NCBI RefSeq assembly: GCF_003319095.1 | Contig: NZ_QOHI01000001.1 | Coordinates: 806,001-870,000, forward strand | Reading direction: 5' to 3' | Source: Blastococcus sp. TBT05-19 | GTDB taxonomy: Bacteria > Actinomycetota > Actinomycetes > Mycobacteriales > Geodermatophilaceae | DNA: 64,000 bases | Part shown: in pieces, positions 7,410-18,233 of the stretch | How the letters are laid out: every line of letters starts with the position of its first letter | Numbering within the stretch: position 1 is the first letter of the stretch | Translations under genes and position numbers: made by a program | Notes under the pieces: model-generated | What the model was told of the DNA's origin: nothing | Seen by the model: the letters and a program-made list of their open reading frames with translations, nothing else | The model's database searches: none

Positions 7410-8633
7410 TCAGACCTCCCAGTTCGCGTGCAGCTCGACCGGCCCGCGGAAGCCCCAGCCCCAGAAGTCGATCTCCTTGGTCTCGTCCCGCTCGAGGTTG
7501 GGGATGCTCTCGAAGAGCTCCTCGAGCCCGATCCGGCACACCTCGCTGGCGAAGTAGATGCCCGCACAGCCGTGCTTGCCGGCGCCGAAGGCCATGTGCG
7601 GGACGGGCGCGCGGTCGAGGTCGTAGTCCGACGGCGCGTCGTAGGCGTTCGCGTCGTGGTTGGCCGAGCCGTAGGACAGCATCACGACCGAGCCGGCCGG
7701 CAGGAAGGTGCCGGCGACAGTGGTGTCGACCTTGTTGACCCGGGCGACGGCCGACCAGATGGGCGAGGTCCAGCGCAGGCTCTCGGTGATGGCCCGGCGG
7801 ATCAGCTTGGGGTCGTCGACGACCCGCTCGAACTGGTCGGGTCGGGTCCAGAGGCCGGCGATGGTCGAGGCCATCGCGTGCCCCGGCTCCTGCATGGCGC
7901 CGAGCAGGAAGACGAACACGGTCGGGTAGATCTTCTCCCGGTCCCGTGTCTGGCCCTCGGGCATGCCGTCGTGCAGCCAGTGGGACAGGGCGCTGTCGTC
8001 CGGCTCGACGGTCCACTTGTCCAGCAGCGGGTCGAGCACCGCCCGGATCTCGGCGCGCGCCTCGTCACCGGGGATGAAGCCGTCCGGGTTGGCGAACTCG
8101 CCGTTCTCGTCCACCGCCGCGTTGGTGAACGAGACGTTCAGCTTGTGGAACCACTCCCGCAGCTTGTCCGAGCTGACCGACTGCAGGCCCATGAGGTCAC
8201 CCAGGGCGCGGACGCTCACCGGCTCGCAGAACTGGGCCACCAGGTCGGCGTGCCCGTCGTTCTCGAAGGCCTCCACGTACCGCTTGGCGATGGGGCGGAC
8301 GAGCCTGTCGACGTACCGGTCGACCTCGCTGGGCTGCAGCGCCGGGTCGACCATCCCGCGGAGCTCGTCGTGCTCGGGGCCGTTGACGTTGAGCACCGCG
8401 GGGTGTCCGAAGGTGCGGCCGCCGGCCGGGCTGATCACGCCGTCCCAGATGTCGCTCTGCGACCCGATCTCCTGGCAGGCCGCCCTCGTCGAGGCGATGT
8501 GGAGGCCGAGCGCGGGGACGAAGGCCACCGGGGCCTCCTTGCGCAGCCGCTCGTAGAACGGGTACGGGTCCTTCTCGAGCTCGGCCATGGTGATCTCGGC
8601 GATCCAGGCGGGCGTCTCGGTCACTGCGGTCAC
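7410..8633 (-). CDS. gcoA: GcoA-type cytochrome P450 aromatic O-demethylase (CYP255A-like)
   Basis: A 407-residue P450, the same length as recalled for GcoA of Amycolatopsis, which demethylates guaiacol to catechol and formaldehyde. The haem loop is [10 protein letters not shown]. Stretches remembered from GcoA recur: GGRTFGHPA with Phe75, [13 protein letters not shown] with the Phe169-type residue, [10 protein letters not shown], and FWGWGFRGP near the C-terminus. Position 81 appears to be Leu, whereas GcoA has Ile, so aryl-ether preference may differ. Its reductase is the next gene. The product catechol feeds catA upstream and catB/catC downstream. A terminator hairpin separates it from catA, so it probably has its own promoter in 8634-8707. 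Confidence 0.92.
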   Translation of the reverse strand: MTAVTETPAWIAEITMAELEKDPYPFYERLRKEAPVAFVPALGLHIASTRAACQEIGSQSDIWDGVISPAGGRTFGHPAVLNVNGPEHDELRGMVDPALQPSEVDRYVDRLVRPIAKRYVEAFENDGHADLVAQFCEPVSVRALGDLMGLQSVSSDKLREWFHKLNVSFTNAAVDENGEFANPDGFIPGDEARAEIRAVLDPLLDKWTVEPDDSALSHWLHDGMPEGQTRDREKIYPTVFVFLLGAMQEPGHAMASTIAGLWTRPDQFERVVDDPKLIRRAITESLRWTSPIWSAVARVNKVDTTVAGTFLPAGSVVMLSYGSANHDANAYDAPSDYDLDRAPVPHMAFGAGKHGCAGIYFASEVCRIGLEELFESIPNLERDETKEIDFWGWGFRGPVELHANWEV

Positions 8634-8707
8634 GCGGGGGTTCCTCCTCGTACGTCGGCGTCGGTGCCGATGGGGTGGGGGTGGTGGGCCGTCGGCCCCG
8701 TGCAGGG

Positions 8708-8744
8708 CTGCGGCCTCCGGTCGCTGGGTGACCGGAGGCCGCAG
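8708..8744 (-). terminator. Hairpin terminator between catA and gcoA
   Basis: A perfect 15-bp inverted repeat (ctgcggcctccggtc, 8708-8722, with 8730-8744) lies 13 nt after the catA stop in the direction of transcription. It should end or attenuate the phenol/catA transcript, making the gco-cat genes a second transcription unit or a partially coupled one. Confidence 0.75.
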
Positions 8745-8756
8745 CAGAACGGTCGG

Positions 8757-11327
<2,571 letters not shown>

Positions 11328-11900
11328 TCAGGAGGCGGCGCGGTGCTCGTGGGAGTGCAGCGGGGTGAAGGTGGTCGAGGCGTCGAACCACCCCAGCTCC
11401 GGGCAGTCCATGGACCCGGCCCAGTGGATGCCGGTCGCCGGGGCGGCCAGCTCGCGGAAGCGGCCGCTGAAGAAGACGAGGGGCTCCTCGTCGGCGACCT
11501 GGAGGTCGGCGACCTCGCCGATGACGATCAGGTGGTCGCCACCGTCATAGGTGCGCCAGGGCCGGCACGAGATGGTCGCCGCATTGCCCACGAGAACGGG
11601 GGCGGTCGGACCCTCGGCCCATTCCGGCTCCGGGGACTGCGGCCGGCCCGCGAAGTGCCACGCCGTGTCCAGCTGCGCCGAGGACAGGACGTTGACCGCG
11701 AACGGCGCGTCCTCCAGGTAGCCGCAGGCCTTCGACTGCCGGGTGAGCGTCACCTGGCACAGGGCCGGTTCGAGGGAGACGGCGGTGAACGCGTTGACGG
11801 TGGCCCCGTGGGGGAGGCCGTCGTCCTTGGCACAGGTGACCACGGTGACGCCGGTGGCGAAGCGGCCGAAGGCGTTGCGGATCGTTCGTGGGTCGAGCAT
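11328..11900 (-). CDS. pheA2: Flavin reductase component of phenol hydroxylase
   Basis: A 190-residue flavin reductase-like (HpaC/PheA2 family) FMN/FAD:NADH oxidoreductase. It shows the N-terminal pattern [20 protein letters not shown], the flavin-contact stretch [20 protein letters not shown], and the central [19 protein letters not shown]. The C-terminal tail is His-rich (HSHEH), which is unusual but short. It supplies reduced flavin to the PheA1-like oxygenase encoded 61 nt downstream. As first gene of the operon it is transcribed divergently from the IclR regulator. Confidence 0.92.
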   Translation of the reverse strand: MLDPRTIRNAFGRFATGVTVVTCAKDDGLPHGATVNAFTAVSLEPALCQVTLTRQSKACGYLEDAPFAVNVLSSAQLDTAWHFAGRPQSPEPEWAEGPTAPVLVGNAATISCRPWRTYDGGDHLIVIGEVADLQVADEEPLVFFSGRFRELAAPATGIHWAGSMDCPELGWFDASTTFTPLHSHEHRAAS

Positions 11901-12045
11901 CGGGGGATCTCCTCGTCGAGGTCGCCGGCCGTGCCTGCAGGTTGTCTACTGCCCGCTATGCGTACGATCTGATCGCAGCGCGTGCATGCAGTGTGTTGTG
12001 CGTCACCTGGCGCGTCAACCCCTCCGGTGCAGGAAGATGAGGCCG
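11901..12045 (+). promoter_or_regulatory. Divergent control region between pheA2 and the IclR gene
   Basis: This 145-nt gap must contain promoters in both directions. Two palindromes stand out: CGATC-T-GATCG at 11965-11975 and the perfect 8-mer TGCATGCA at 11983-11990. Either could be the IclR operator. IclR regulators of catechol and protocatechuate pathways typically bind such short inverted repeats in the divergent promoter. Confidence 0.5.
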
Positions 12046-12843
12046 ATGGCCATCGCAGACGACTCCACCGGCGAGTCCCCCCAGGTCGACCGCGATCACG
12101 TGCAGAGCCTGGAGCGTGGGATCGCCGTCCTGCTCGCCTTCGACGAGGAGCATCCCGAGCCGACGCTGGCCGAGCTGGCGCAGATCACCGGCTTCTCCCG
12201 CCCGGCGGTGCGGCGCTTCCTGATCACGCTGGAGCGGATGGGGTACGTGCGCGGGTCCGGGGGCCGCTGGTCGCTGACCCCGCGTGTGCTCGCGATCGGC
12301 CAGCACTACACGGCCTCGCACGCCCTCATCGAGCTGGCCCAGCCGCACCTGCTGCGCCTGGCGGAGGAGACCCACGAGTCGGCCTCGCTGGCGACGCTGG
12401 ACGGCGACGACGTCGTCTACGTCGCCCGCGTGCCGGTGCGCCGGATCATGAGCATCAACGTCTCGGTGGGCACCCGTGTGCCGGCGCACGCGACGTCGAT
12501 GGGCCGGGTGCTGCTGGCCTGGGCGCCCGTACCCGTGGTCGATTCGGTGCTCAACCGGCGGCCCCTGCGGCCGATCACTCCGCGGACGGTGACCGATCCG
12601 TCCGCCCTGCGCGCCGAGCTCGCCCGCGTCCGGGCCGACGGCTGGAGCATCGTCGACGAGGAGCTCGAGCTAGGCCTGCTGTCAGCGTCGGCCCCGGTGC
12701 GCGACCGCACCGGCCAGGTGGTCGCCGCGCTGGCATCCTCCACCTCCGCGGGCCGGTCGAGCCGCGGCGAGCTGGAGCGGAACGTCGTCCCGCTGCTGGT
12801 GGAGACCGCCGAGCGGATCACCGCCGACCTCGGCCGGCGCTGA
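12046..12843 (+). CDS. IclR family transcriptional regulator
   Basis: A 265-residue IclR/PcaR-type regulator. The N-terminal winged helix-turn-helix is visible as LERGIAVLLAFDEEHPEPTL, then the recognition helix in GFSRPAVRRFLITLERMGYV. The C-terminal effector domain contains SVGTRVPAHATSMGRVLLA, the segment that shapes the ligand pocket. Relatives activate pca or cat genes in response to 3-oxoadipate, muconate or similar. It is divergent to the phenol/catechol operon and probably controls it and itself. ATG 12046 is chosen; ATG 12037 is in frame and equally possible. Confidence 0.9.
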   Translation: MAIADDSTGESPQVDRDHVQSLERGIAVLLAFDEEHPEPTLAELAQITGFSRPAVRRFLITLERMGYVRGSGGRWSLTPRVLAIGQHYTASHALIELAQPHLLRLAEETHESASLATLDGDDVVYVARVPVRRIMSINVSVGTRVPAHATSMGRVLLAWAPVPVVDSVLNRRPLRPITPRTVTDPSALRAELARVRADGWSIVDEELELGLLSASAPVRDRTGQVVAALASSTSAGRSSRGELERNVVPLLVETAERITADLGRR

Positions 12844-13245
12844 CGGCGGGGCCTGGCGACATGGCCGGATCTCGCCGGAAGGGGACGGCGGTGAGCGGGC
12901 CGCACGGCCCCGCCGCGATGGCTCATCTCGGAAGGGAACCCACACAGACCTCGGTGGGCGTCGAAGCCGTGGCCGAGCCGCCCGCGGCGTGGGCACACCC
13001 CATGAATGGTGTGGGACACACGGTGTCACTGCTGAACGTCGGCTCCCCACGGTTCTCTACGCGGACGGTCGTCTCGGCGCGAAGATCAGCACGGCGGTCC
13101 GGGCGTCGTGGAGGTCGGAGCGACGCCCGCAGAGGCGTGTGCAAACCCGCGTCGATTCGTGTGCAACTCGAACAGGTCATCGCCATTCGTGGGCATGGAC
13201 CTGCGGGTTTGCTTTTCGCCAGGCTCCCACCACCCCTGTTGTGTG
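12844..13245. other. Non-coding stretch without recognisable gene
   Basis: About 400 nt between the IclR gene and the methionine transport leader. Open frames exist on both strands, but their translations have no domain pattern and are rich in Arg and Pro, as random GC-rich frames are. Short phrases recur (gtgtgcaaacccgc at 13138, gtgtgcaactcg at 13159), and a cggcgaag-rich stretch is present. I see no RNA gene here. Confidence 0.5.
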
Positions 13246-13277
13246 CGAGAGCCCCGGTCGGCTGACCGGGGCTCTCG
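13246..13277. terminator. Perfect 14-bp hairpin, probable terminator
   Basis: cgagagccccggtc (13246-13259) pairs perfectly with 13264-13277 around a 4-nt loop. It lies upstream of the SAM riboswitch and separates it from the region downstream of the IclR gene. No long U tract is present, as is usual in such genomes. Confidence 0.65.
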
Positions 13278-13368
13278 TGCGTCGTGGCCCGGTCGGCGGT
13301 CGGCGTGAGGGACCTCGCAGACCCCGTCCGGCGCGCCGTCGCACGGCTCCGTAGAATCGCCTCCGCAA

Positions 13369-13457
13369 CCATCCGGAGCGGCTGAGAGACCTGGCTCGTC
13401 GACGTCGCAGCAACCCCCCGCATCGGCGGGCGCGGGTGCTACTGCCAGGACCGATGG
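13369..13457 (+). promoter_or_regulatory. SAM riboswitch (SAM-I/SAM-IV superfamily)
   Basis: An S-box-type aptamer upstream of metNIQ. Helix P1 pairs ccatc (13369-13373) with gatgg (13453-13457). The core shows the expected order: gagcggctgagagacctggc, then gtcgcagcaacccc, a short GC hairpin (cccgcatcggcggg region), and ggtgctactgccagga. The pattern is that of actinobacterial SAM aptamers before methionine genes. The 3' P1 strand overlaps the GGAGG ribosome binding site (13456-13460) of a short leader ORF, suggesting SAM-dependent control of translation. The exact SAM class is uncertain. Confidence 0.82.
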
Positions 13458-13466
13458 AGGAACACC

Positions 13467-13541
13467 ATGTGGCACGGGCAGATCTCGTGGGCTCGCCGGC
13501 ACATCGACCTGTGCCGGACCGGCACAGCTCTGTGTCGCTGA
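13467..13541 (+). CDS. 24-residue putative sulfur-responsive leader peptide
   Basis: A short ORF starts 6 nt after GGAGG, immediately downstream of the SAM aptamer, and encodes MWHGQISWARRHIDLCRTGT followed by ALCR. It carries the R-x-H-[IV]-D-L-x-R-x-x-[TS]-A-x-C-R pattern of actinobacterial leader peptides found upstream of sulfur genes (from memory of such families). A second member of the pattern lies upstream of the TauE/SafE gene at 39586-39675. Two Cys codons near the end could let ribosomes sense cysteine. A GC hairpin at 13576-13606 follows before the metN start, consistent with attenuation or coupling. No experimental function is known to me. Confidence 0.7.
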   Translation: MWHGQISWARRHIDLCRTGTALCR

Positions 13542-13635
13542 GGCCTTTCCCCTCTCCCTGCTCGCACCCGCTTCGGGACGGCGCCCAGCCGCCGGCGCCA
13601 CCGTCCTGCCTGGCCACATCGAGGATCCACGCTCC

Positions 13636-14646
13636 GTGATCGAACTGAAGGACGTCCGCAAGGTCTTCCCCGCCCGGGGGCGGGCCGGTGAGGTCGTCGC
13701 CGTCGACGGCGTCAGCCTGTCCGTGGACCGCGGCGAGTTCGCCGGCGTGGTCGGACCGAGCGGCTCCGGCAAGAGCACCCTGGTGCGGCTGGTGAACCTG
13801 CTCGAGCGGCCGACGTCGGGCTCGGTGACGGTCGACGGGCGGGTGCTCACCGAGCTGTCCGGCGACGAGGTCCGCAAGGCGCGCCGCTCCATCGGCATGG
13901 TCTTCCAGCACTTCGAGCTGCTCGACTCGCGGACCGCCGCGGGCAACGTGGAGCACCCGCTGGAGCTGGCCGGCGTCGGCCGCGCGGAGCGTCGCAGCCG
14001 CGCCACGGAGCTGCTGGACCTCGTCGGCCTCGGCGACCGCGCGGACGCCCGCCCCGGCCAGCTCTCCGGTGGGCAGAAGCAGCGCGTGGCCATCGCCCGC
14101 GCGCTGGCCGTCCGCCCGAGCGTGCTGCTCTGCGACGAGGCGACCTCTGCCCTCGACCAGGCCAGCACCGCCGGCGTGCTGGAGCTGCTGCGCCGGGTCC
14201 GCGACGAGCTGGGCCTCACCGTCCTGCTGATCACCCACGAGATGGCCGTCGTGAAGGCCGTCTGCGACAGCGCCGTCCTGCTGGACCGGGGGCGGGTGGT
14301 GGACAGCGGCCGGCTGACCGACGTCCTCACCCGCGAGCGCTCGCCGCTGGGCGACGCGTTGCTCCCCGCGCCGGTCGCCGACGCCGGCGCCGGGCACGGC
14401 GGCGCGCTGCTGCGGGTGACCGTCACCGACCGGACGCCGGAGACGCTGGTGCTGCAGACGCTCATCGGTGACCTGGGCGCGGCCGTCGAGATCGCCGGCG
14501 GGTCGGTGGAGACCGTCGCCGGCGGCCGTTACGGCCGGCTGCTCCTGCGGGTCACCGGGGGAGCGGAGGGCCTGGACGACGCCGTGCAGCGCCTGCGCAC
14601 CGGCGGGGTCCTGGTCGAGCGCGTGACCGCCGGAGTGGCCCGATGA
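13636..14646 (+). CDS. metN: Methionine ABC transporter ATP-binding protein
   Basis: A 336-residue ABC ATPase. Walker A is GPSGSGKST at residues 40-48, the signature is LSGGQKQR and Walker B is VLLCDEATSALD, followed by the His switch in LLITHEM. The C-terminal domain after about residue 250 (LRVTVTDRTPETLVLQTLIG) is the NIL-type regulatory domain that binds methionine and mediates transinhibition in MetN. The first base is a GTG. It is the first gene of metN-metI-metQ behind the SAM riboswitch, so it should be repressed when SAM is abundant. Confidence 0.94.
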   Translation: MIELKDVRKVFPARGRAGEVVAVDGVSLSVDRGEFAGVVGPSGSGKSTLVRLVNLLERPTSGSVTVDGRVLTELSGDEVRKARRSIGMVFQHFELLDSRTAAGNVEHPLELAGVGRAERRSRATELLDLVGLGDRADARPGQLSGGQKQRVAIARALAVRPSVLLCDEATSALDQASTAGVLELLRRVRDELGLTVLLITHEMAVVKAVCDSAVLLDRGRVVDSGRLTDVLTRERSPLGDALLPAPVADAGAGHGGALLRVTVTDRTPETLVLQTLIGDLGAAVEIAGGSVETVAGGRYGRLLLRVTGGAEGLDDAVQRLRTGGVLVERVTAGVAR

Positions 14647-15302
14647 GCGACTGGAACCGCATCTACCCGCAGCTGCTGGACGCCACGTGGGAGACGCTCT
14701 ACATGGTCGGCGTCTCGGCCGTGGTCACCGTGCTGCTGGGCGTCCCGCTGGGCGTGCTGCTCACGGTCACGTCCCCGGGCGGACTGGCGCCGCGGCCGAT
14801 GCTGAACCGGGCCCTGGGCCTGGTCGTGAACCTCGGCCGCGCACTGCCGTTCATCATCCTGCTGGTGCTGGTCGCCCCGGTCACCCGCGGCATCGTCGGC
14901 ACGACGATCGGCTCCACCGCGGCGATCGTGCCGCTGACCATCGGCGCCGTGCCGTTCCTCGCCCGGCTGGTGGAGACCAGCCTGCGCGAGGTTGCCGGCG
15001 GGAAGGTCGAGGCCGCGCTGTCGATGGGTGCACGGCGTCGCGACGTCGTCCGCACCGTGCTGCTGCCCGAGTCCCTCCCGTCGCTGGTCGCCGGCGTCAC
15101 CGTCACCGTCGTCGCGCTGATCAGCTACTCGGCCATGGCCGGCGCGGTCGGCGGCGGCGGACTGGGCGACTTCGCCATCCGCTTCGGCTACCAGCAGTTC
15201 CGCACCGACATCACCCTCGCGACCGTCGTCCTCCTGCTGGTCGTCGTCCAGGCCCTCCAGTGGGCCGGCGACCGCTGGGCCCGCTCGCTCGCGCACGCCT
15301 GA
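14643..15302 (+). CDS. metI: Methionine ABC transporter permease
   Basis: A 219-residue inner-membrane permease with about five hydrophobic segments. The cytoplasmic EAA loop is visible as REVAGGKVEAALSMGARRRD before the ATPase-contacting turn. The motif SYSAMAGAVGGGGLGDFAIR near the C-terminus is typical of MetI. It overlaps metN by 4 nt (ATGA), giving coupled translation, and is followed by the lipoprotein gene after 43 nt. It forms the channel for methionine with MetN. Confidence 0.94.
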   Translation: MSDWNRIYPQLLDATWETLYMVGVSAVVTVLLGVPLGVLLTVTSPGGLAPRPMLNRALGLVVNLGRALPFIILLVLVAPVTRGIVGTTIGSTAAIVPLTIGAVPFLARLVETSLREVAGGKVEAALSMGARRRDVVRTVLLPESLPSLVAGVTVTVVALISYSAMAGAVGGGGLGDFAIRFGYQQFRTDITLATVVLLLVVVQALQWAGDRWARSLAHA

Positions 15303-15345
15303 TCCCGCACACCGAACCGCACCACCGACGAGGAGAAACACCACC

Positions 15346-16164
15346 ATGCGCACCCGCTTCCCCGCCCTCCTGACCGCCACGGCGATGACGGCGCTGCTCG
15401 CCGCCTGCGGCGGTGGCGAGGCCGAGCTGTCCGGGGCCGACGAGCCGCTGCGGGTGGGTGCCTCCCCGGTCCCGCACGCCGAGATCCTGCGGTACATCGA
15501 CGAGAACCTCGCCGAGGACGCCGGCCTGGACCTGGAGATCAAGGAGTTCACCGACTACATCCAGCCCAACGTCGCCCTCGACGACGGCTCGCTGGACGCG
15601 AACTACTTCCAGACCATCCCCTACCTGGAGGAGCAGGAGTCCAGCGCGGGCTACGACTTCCAGGCCCTGGAGCCGGTGCACATCGAGCCGCTGGGCATCT
15701 ACTCGAGCAGCCTGACCGACCTCGCCGAGCTCGCCGACGGCGGCACGGTCGCGATCCCGAACGATCCCACCAACGCTGCCCGGGCCCTGCGCCTGCTCGA
15801 GGCCAACGAGCTCATCACGCTCGCCGACACCGGTGACGCGGCGCCGACCTCGCTGGACATCGAGGACAACCCGAAGAACCTGGAGATCTCCGAGGTGGAG
15901 GCCGCCCAGGTGCCCCGCTCGCTGGCCGACGTCGACATCGCGGTGATCAACGGCAACTACGCCATCGAGGCCGACCTGGTCCCGGCCGAGGACGCCCTCG
16001 CGCTGGAGGAGGCCGAGGGCAACCCCAACGCCAACCTGCTGGTGGTGCGCACCGGTGACGAGGACGACGAGCGGATCCAGAAGCTGGAGGAGCTGCTGCA
16101 CTCCGACGAGGTCCGCCAGTTCATCGAGGACACCTACGAGGGCGCGGTTCTCGCCGCCTTCTGA
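15346..16164 (+). CDS. metQ: Methionine-binding lipoprotein (NlpA/MetQ family)
   Basis: A 272-residue substrate-binding lipoprotein. The signal peptide ends in the lipobox LLAAC with Cys at residue 21. NlpA-family motifs follow: LRVGASPVPHAEILRYIDEN, then DGSLDANYFQTIPYLEEQE and VAIPNDPTNAARALRLLE, and DVDIAVINGNYA in the second lobe. It is anchored outside the membrane and delivers methionine to MetNI. The gene ends 14 nt before a strong hairpin terminator, closing the operon. Confidence 0.94.
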   Translation: MRTRFPALLTATAMTALLAACGGGEAELSGADEPLRVGASPVPHAEILRYIDENLAEDAGLDLEIKEFTDYIQPNVALDDGSLDANYFQTIPYLEEQESSAGYDFQALEPVHIEPLGIYSSSLTDLAELADGGTVAIPNDPTNAARALRLLEANELITLADTGDAAPTSLDIEDNPKNLEISEVEAAQVPRSLADVDIAVINGNYAIEADLVPAEDALALEEAEGNPNANLLVVRTGDEDDERIQKLEELLHSDEVRQFIEDTYEGAVLAAF

Positions 16165-16178
16165 TCCTCCCCGCACGA

Positions 16179-16212
16179 CGAGGGCCCCGGTCGATTCCGA
16201 CCGGGGCCCTCG
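16179..16212. terminator. Bidirectional hairpin terminator after metQ
   Basis: A perfect 15-bp inverted repeat (cgagggccccggtcg) with a 4-nt loop. It serves metQ on the plus strand and, from the other side, the converging GNAT gene that ends at 16221. Confidence 0.8.
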
Positions 16213-16220
16213 CGCGTTCC

Positions 16221-16685
16221 TCAGAGCTCGAGCACGGCCACGGTCTGCTCGCCGGCCAGCTCCCCGGTCTCCCGGAAGCCCAGGCCCCGGTAGAAGCCCG
16301 CCGGACCGTCGTCGTCCGGTTCGTAGGTGGTGAACAGCTGCGTCCCGCCGCGACGGCGGATCTCGGCGGCCACCTCGTCCACGGCGAAGCGGCCGTACCC
16401 CCGGCCCTGCTCCTCGGCTGCGATGTTGAGCCGCCACAAGCCGGAGCGGACGTCGGACCGCGTGCCGTCGCCGAGCCAGTCGATGTCCAGGAACGCCATG
16501 AGGAACCCGACGGGGCGGTCTCCGTCGACGATCAGCCGCGGCCAGGCGAACTCGCCGTGCGCGTAGGCCTCGGCCAGCGACGTCGCCACCGGGGTGACGA
16601 AGCGCTCCTGGTCCGGGCGCACCCGGATCCCCATCGCCGCCTCGACGGTGGCCGGGGTGATCGGTTCCAGGCGGGGTGCGCTCAC
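16221..16685 (-). CDS. GNAT family N-acetyltransferase
   Basis: A 154-residue GNAT-fold protein. The acetyl-CoA loop is recognisable as EEQGRGYGRFAVDEV (R/Q-x-x-G-x-G/A type), and the C-terminal FYRGLGFRETGEL is the usual beta-bulge after the last helix. The N-terminus is a little shorter than average but complete. The GTG start overlaps the TetR stop by 4 nt, so the two are translated together and this enzyme is probably controlled by that TetR. The substrate cannot be told from sequence. Confidence 0.82.
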   Translation of the reverse strand: MSAPRLEPITPATVEAAMGIRVRPDQERFVTPVATSLAEAYAHGEFAWPRLIVDGDRPVGFLMAFLDIDWLGDGTRSDVRSGLWRLNIAAEEQGRGYGRFAVDEVAAEIRRRGGTQLFTTYEPDDDGPAGFYRGLGFRETGELAGEQTVAVLEL

Positions 16686-17395
16686 GGGTGCACCGTAGAG
16701 CGGGCCGGCGACGTCCAGCCGGCGCGGTGCAGCCGCTCGGCGCCGTCCAGGAGCAGGTCGAGGGCGAACTCGAACTCGAAGTCCTCGTCGCACCCCTGAC
16801 CGACCGCCGAGAGGTCGCCACCGGTTGCCGCGGTGGCGACGGCCAGGATGCCGGGGAAGCGCTGCGCGAACTCCCGGGCCATCTCCGCCTGCTGCTCGGG
16901 GTCGGGGAGGGCCGCCCCCTGGGCCGGCTCCTCCTCGAACAGCTCGGGGCTGAAGCCCCAGATGCGGTTGCCGAGGGCGTGCATCACGTGATGGGTCAGG
17001 TCGGGGGAGAAGCCGCCGGCGAGGAGGAGGCGCGCGACCGCATCCATGTGCCCGAGCACGACCGGGGTGCGACGGGTGCGCGACTCGATGGCCCTGCGCG
17101 CCCAGGGATGGCGGAGCACGGCCCGGCGCGCGCCGAGCACCCGGGCCCGCACCGCGGCCCGCCAGTCGAGCGCCGGATCCGGGTCCTCGATCTCGATCAG
17201 GACCTGGTCGACCATGCCGTCGAGGAGCACCTCCTTGCTCGCGACGTGCTTGTACAGCGCCATGGGGACGACGCCCAGCCGCTGGGCCAGGGCTCGCATG
17301 CTCACCGCGTCGACGCCGGCCTCGTCGGCCAGCTCCACCGCGGCGACCAGCACCCGAGAGCTGCTCAGCGGCGTGCGCCCCGTTCCCGGCGCCAT
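16682..17395 (-). CDS. TetR family regulator (TetR_C_1 type)
   Basis: A 237-residue repressor. The N-terminal HTH reads VAAVELADEAGVDAVSMRAL, then AQRLGVVPMALYKHVASKEV, which is the recognition helix. The C-terminal part, with HPWARRAIESRTRRTP and SPDLTHHVMHALGNRIWGF, matches the tetracycline-repressor-like ligand domain. It is divergent from the DUF4386 gene, and the gap holds two matching inverted repeats, so it likely represses both directions. It is operonic with the GNAT gene. Confidence 0.9.
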   Translation of the reverse strand: MAPGTGRTPLSSSRVLVAAVELADEAGVDAVSMRALAQRLGVVPMALYKHVASKEVLLDGMVDQVLIEIEDPDPALDWRAAVRARVLGARRAVLRHPWARRAIESRTRRTPVVLGHMDAVARLLLAGGFSPDLTHHVMHALGNRIWGFSPELFEEEPAQGAALPDPEQQAEMAREFAQRFPGILAVATAATGGDLSAVGQGCDEDFEFEFALDLLLDGAERLHRAGWTSPARSTVHP

Positions 17396-17412
17396 GTCGT
17401 ACCTCCCCTGCT

Positions 17413-17469
17413 TGACGAGGTGTACAGCGTACGCCTAGCGTCTGCGGCGTTGGTGTACGCCGTACACCA
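17413..17469. promoter_or_regulatory. Paired TetR-type operators in a divergent promoter
   Basis: GGTGTACG-C-CGTACACC (17453-17469) is a perfect 17-bp palindrome. A second site, GGTGTAC-AGC-GTACGCC (17420-17436), has one arm mismatch, and the two centres are 33 nt apart. A -35-like TTGACG (17413-17418) and -10-like TAGCGT (17437-17442) flank the first site. Bound repressor would block transcription of the DUF4386 gene and probably its own gene. Confidence 0.75.
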
Positions 17470-17493
17470 CATCCTGCTTCCGGAGGAGCTCAG

Positions 17494-18189
17494 ATGGGAT
17501 CGACGAGGACGACCGCTGTCGTCGCAGGCGTGTTCTTCGTGGTCGCGGCGGTCACCGCGGTCATCGCCCTGGCGCTGTACCAGCCGGCCCTGGGCGACGC
17601 GGAGTACGTGCTCGGTGCGGGGGAGAGCACCGGTGTGCTGGTCGGCGGCCTGCTCGAGATCGTGCTCGCCGCCTCGTGCATCGGGACGGCGGTGACCCTG
17701 TACCCGGTCATCCGGCAGCACGGGGAGGGCATGGCGCTCGGTTACGTCTGCGGGCGGCTGCTCGAGGCCGCGGTGATCGTCGTCGGGATCGTGGCCACGC
17801 TCTCGCTGGTCAGCCTCCGGGGGGCAGGGGGCGACGACGAGGCGCTGGTCGCCGTCGCCCGGGCGCTCGTCGCGGTGCACGACTGGACCTTCCTGATCGG
17901 TCCGGGCCTGGTGATCGGGGTGAACAGCCTGCTGCTCGCGGTCCTGCTGCACCGGTCGCGCCTGGTGCCGCCGGCGATCACGATGCTCGGGCTCGTGGGC
18001 GGTCCGCTGGTCCTCGCGTCGTCGATCGCGATCATGTTCGGGGTGTACGACCAGGTCTCGGTCTGGGGCTTCCTGGGAGCGGTGGTCGTCGCCGTCTGGG
18101 AGATGGCGCTGGCCTACCGGCTGATCGCGACCGGCTTCCGCGCGCCCGCCGAGGGGCCCGTGCCCGCCGGGATGCCGCTGCCGGCCTGA
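17494..18189 (+). CDS. DUF4386 membrane protein
   Basis: A 231-residue integral membrane protein with about six hydrophobic helices. The DUF4386 pattern is present: GVFFVVAAVTAVIALALYQP first, then GGLLEIVLAASCIGTAVTLY, and AYRLIATGF at the end. Family function is unknown. It lies downstream of the paired palindromic operators and should be induced when the divergent TetR releases DNA. GGAG precedes the ATG. Confidence 0.85.
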   Translation: MGSTRTTAVVAGVFFVVAAVTAVIALALYQPALGDAEYVLGAGESTGVLVGGLLEIVLAASCIGTAVTLYPVIRQHGEGMALGYVCGRLLEAAVIVVGIVATLSLVSLRGAGGDDEALVAVARALVAVHDWTFLIGPGLVIGVNSLLLAVLLHRSRLVPPAITMLGLVGGPLVLASSIAIMFGVYDQVSVWGFLGAVVVAVWEMALAYRLIATGFRAPAEGPVPAGMPLPA

Positions 18190-18233
18190 CGGAGGGCCGG
18201 GTGCCTGTCGGTGGGCTGCCCTACCGTGCCGCC

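Noticed and set aside
12864..13265. Open frames in the IclR-metN gap as genes
   Set aside because: No ribosome binding sites with coherent starts and no recognisable protein patterns; the region holds a terminator and a riboswitch.
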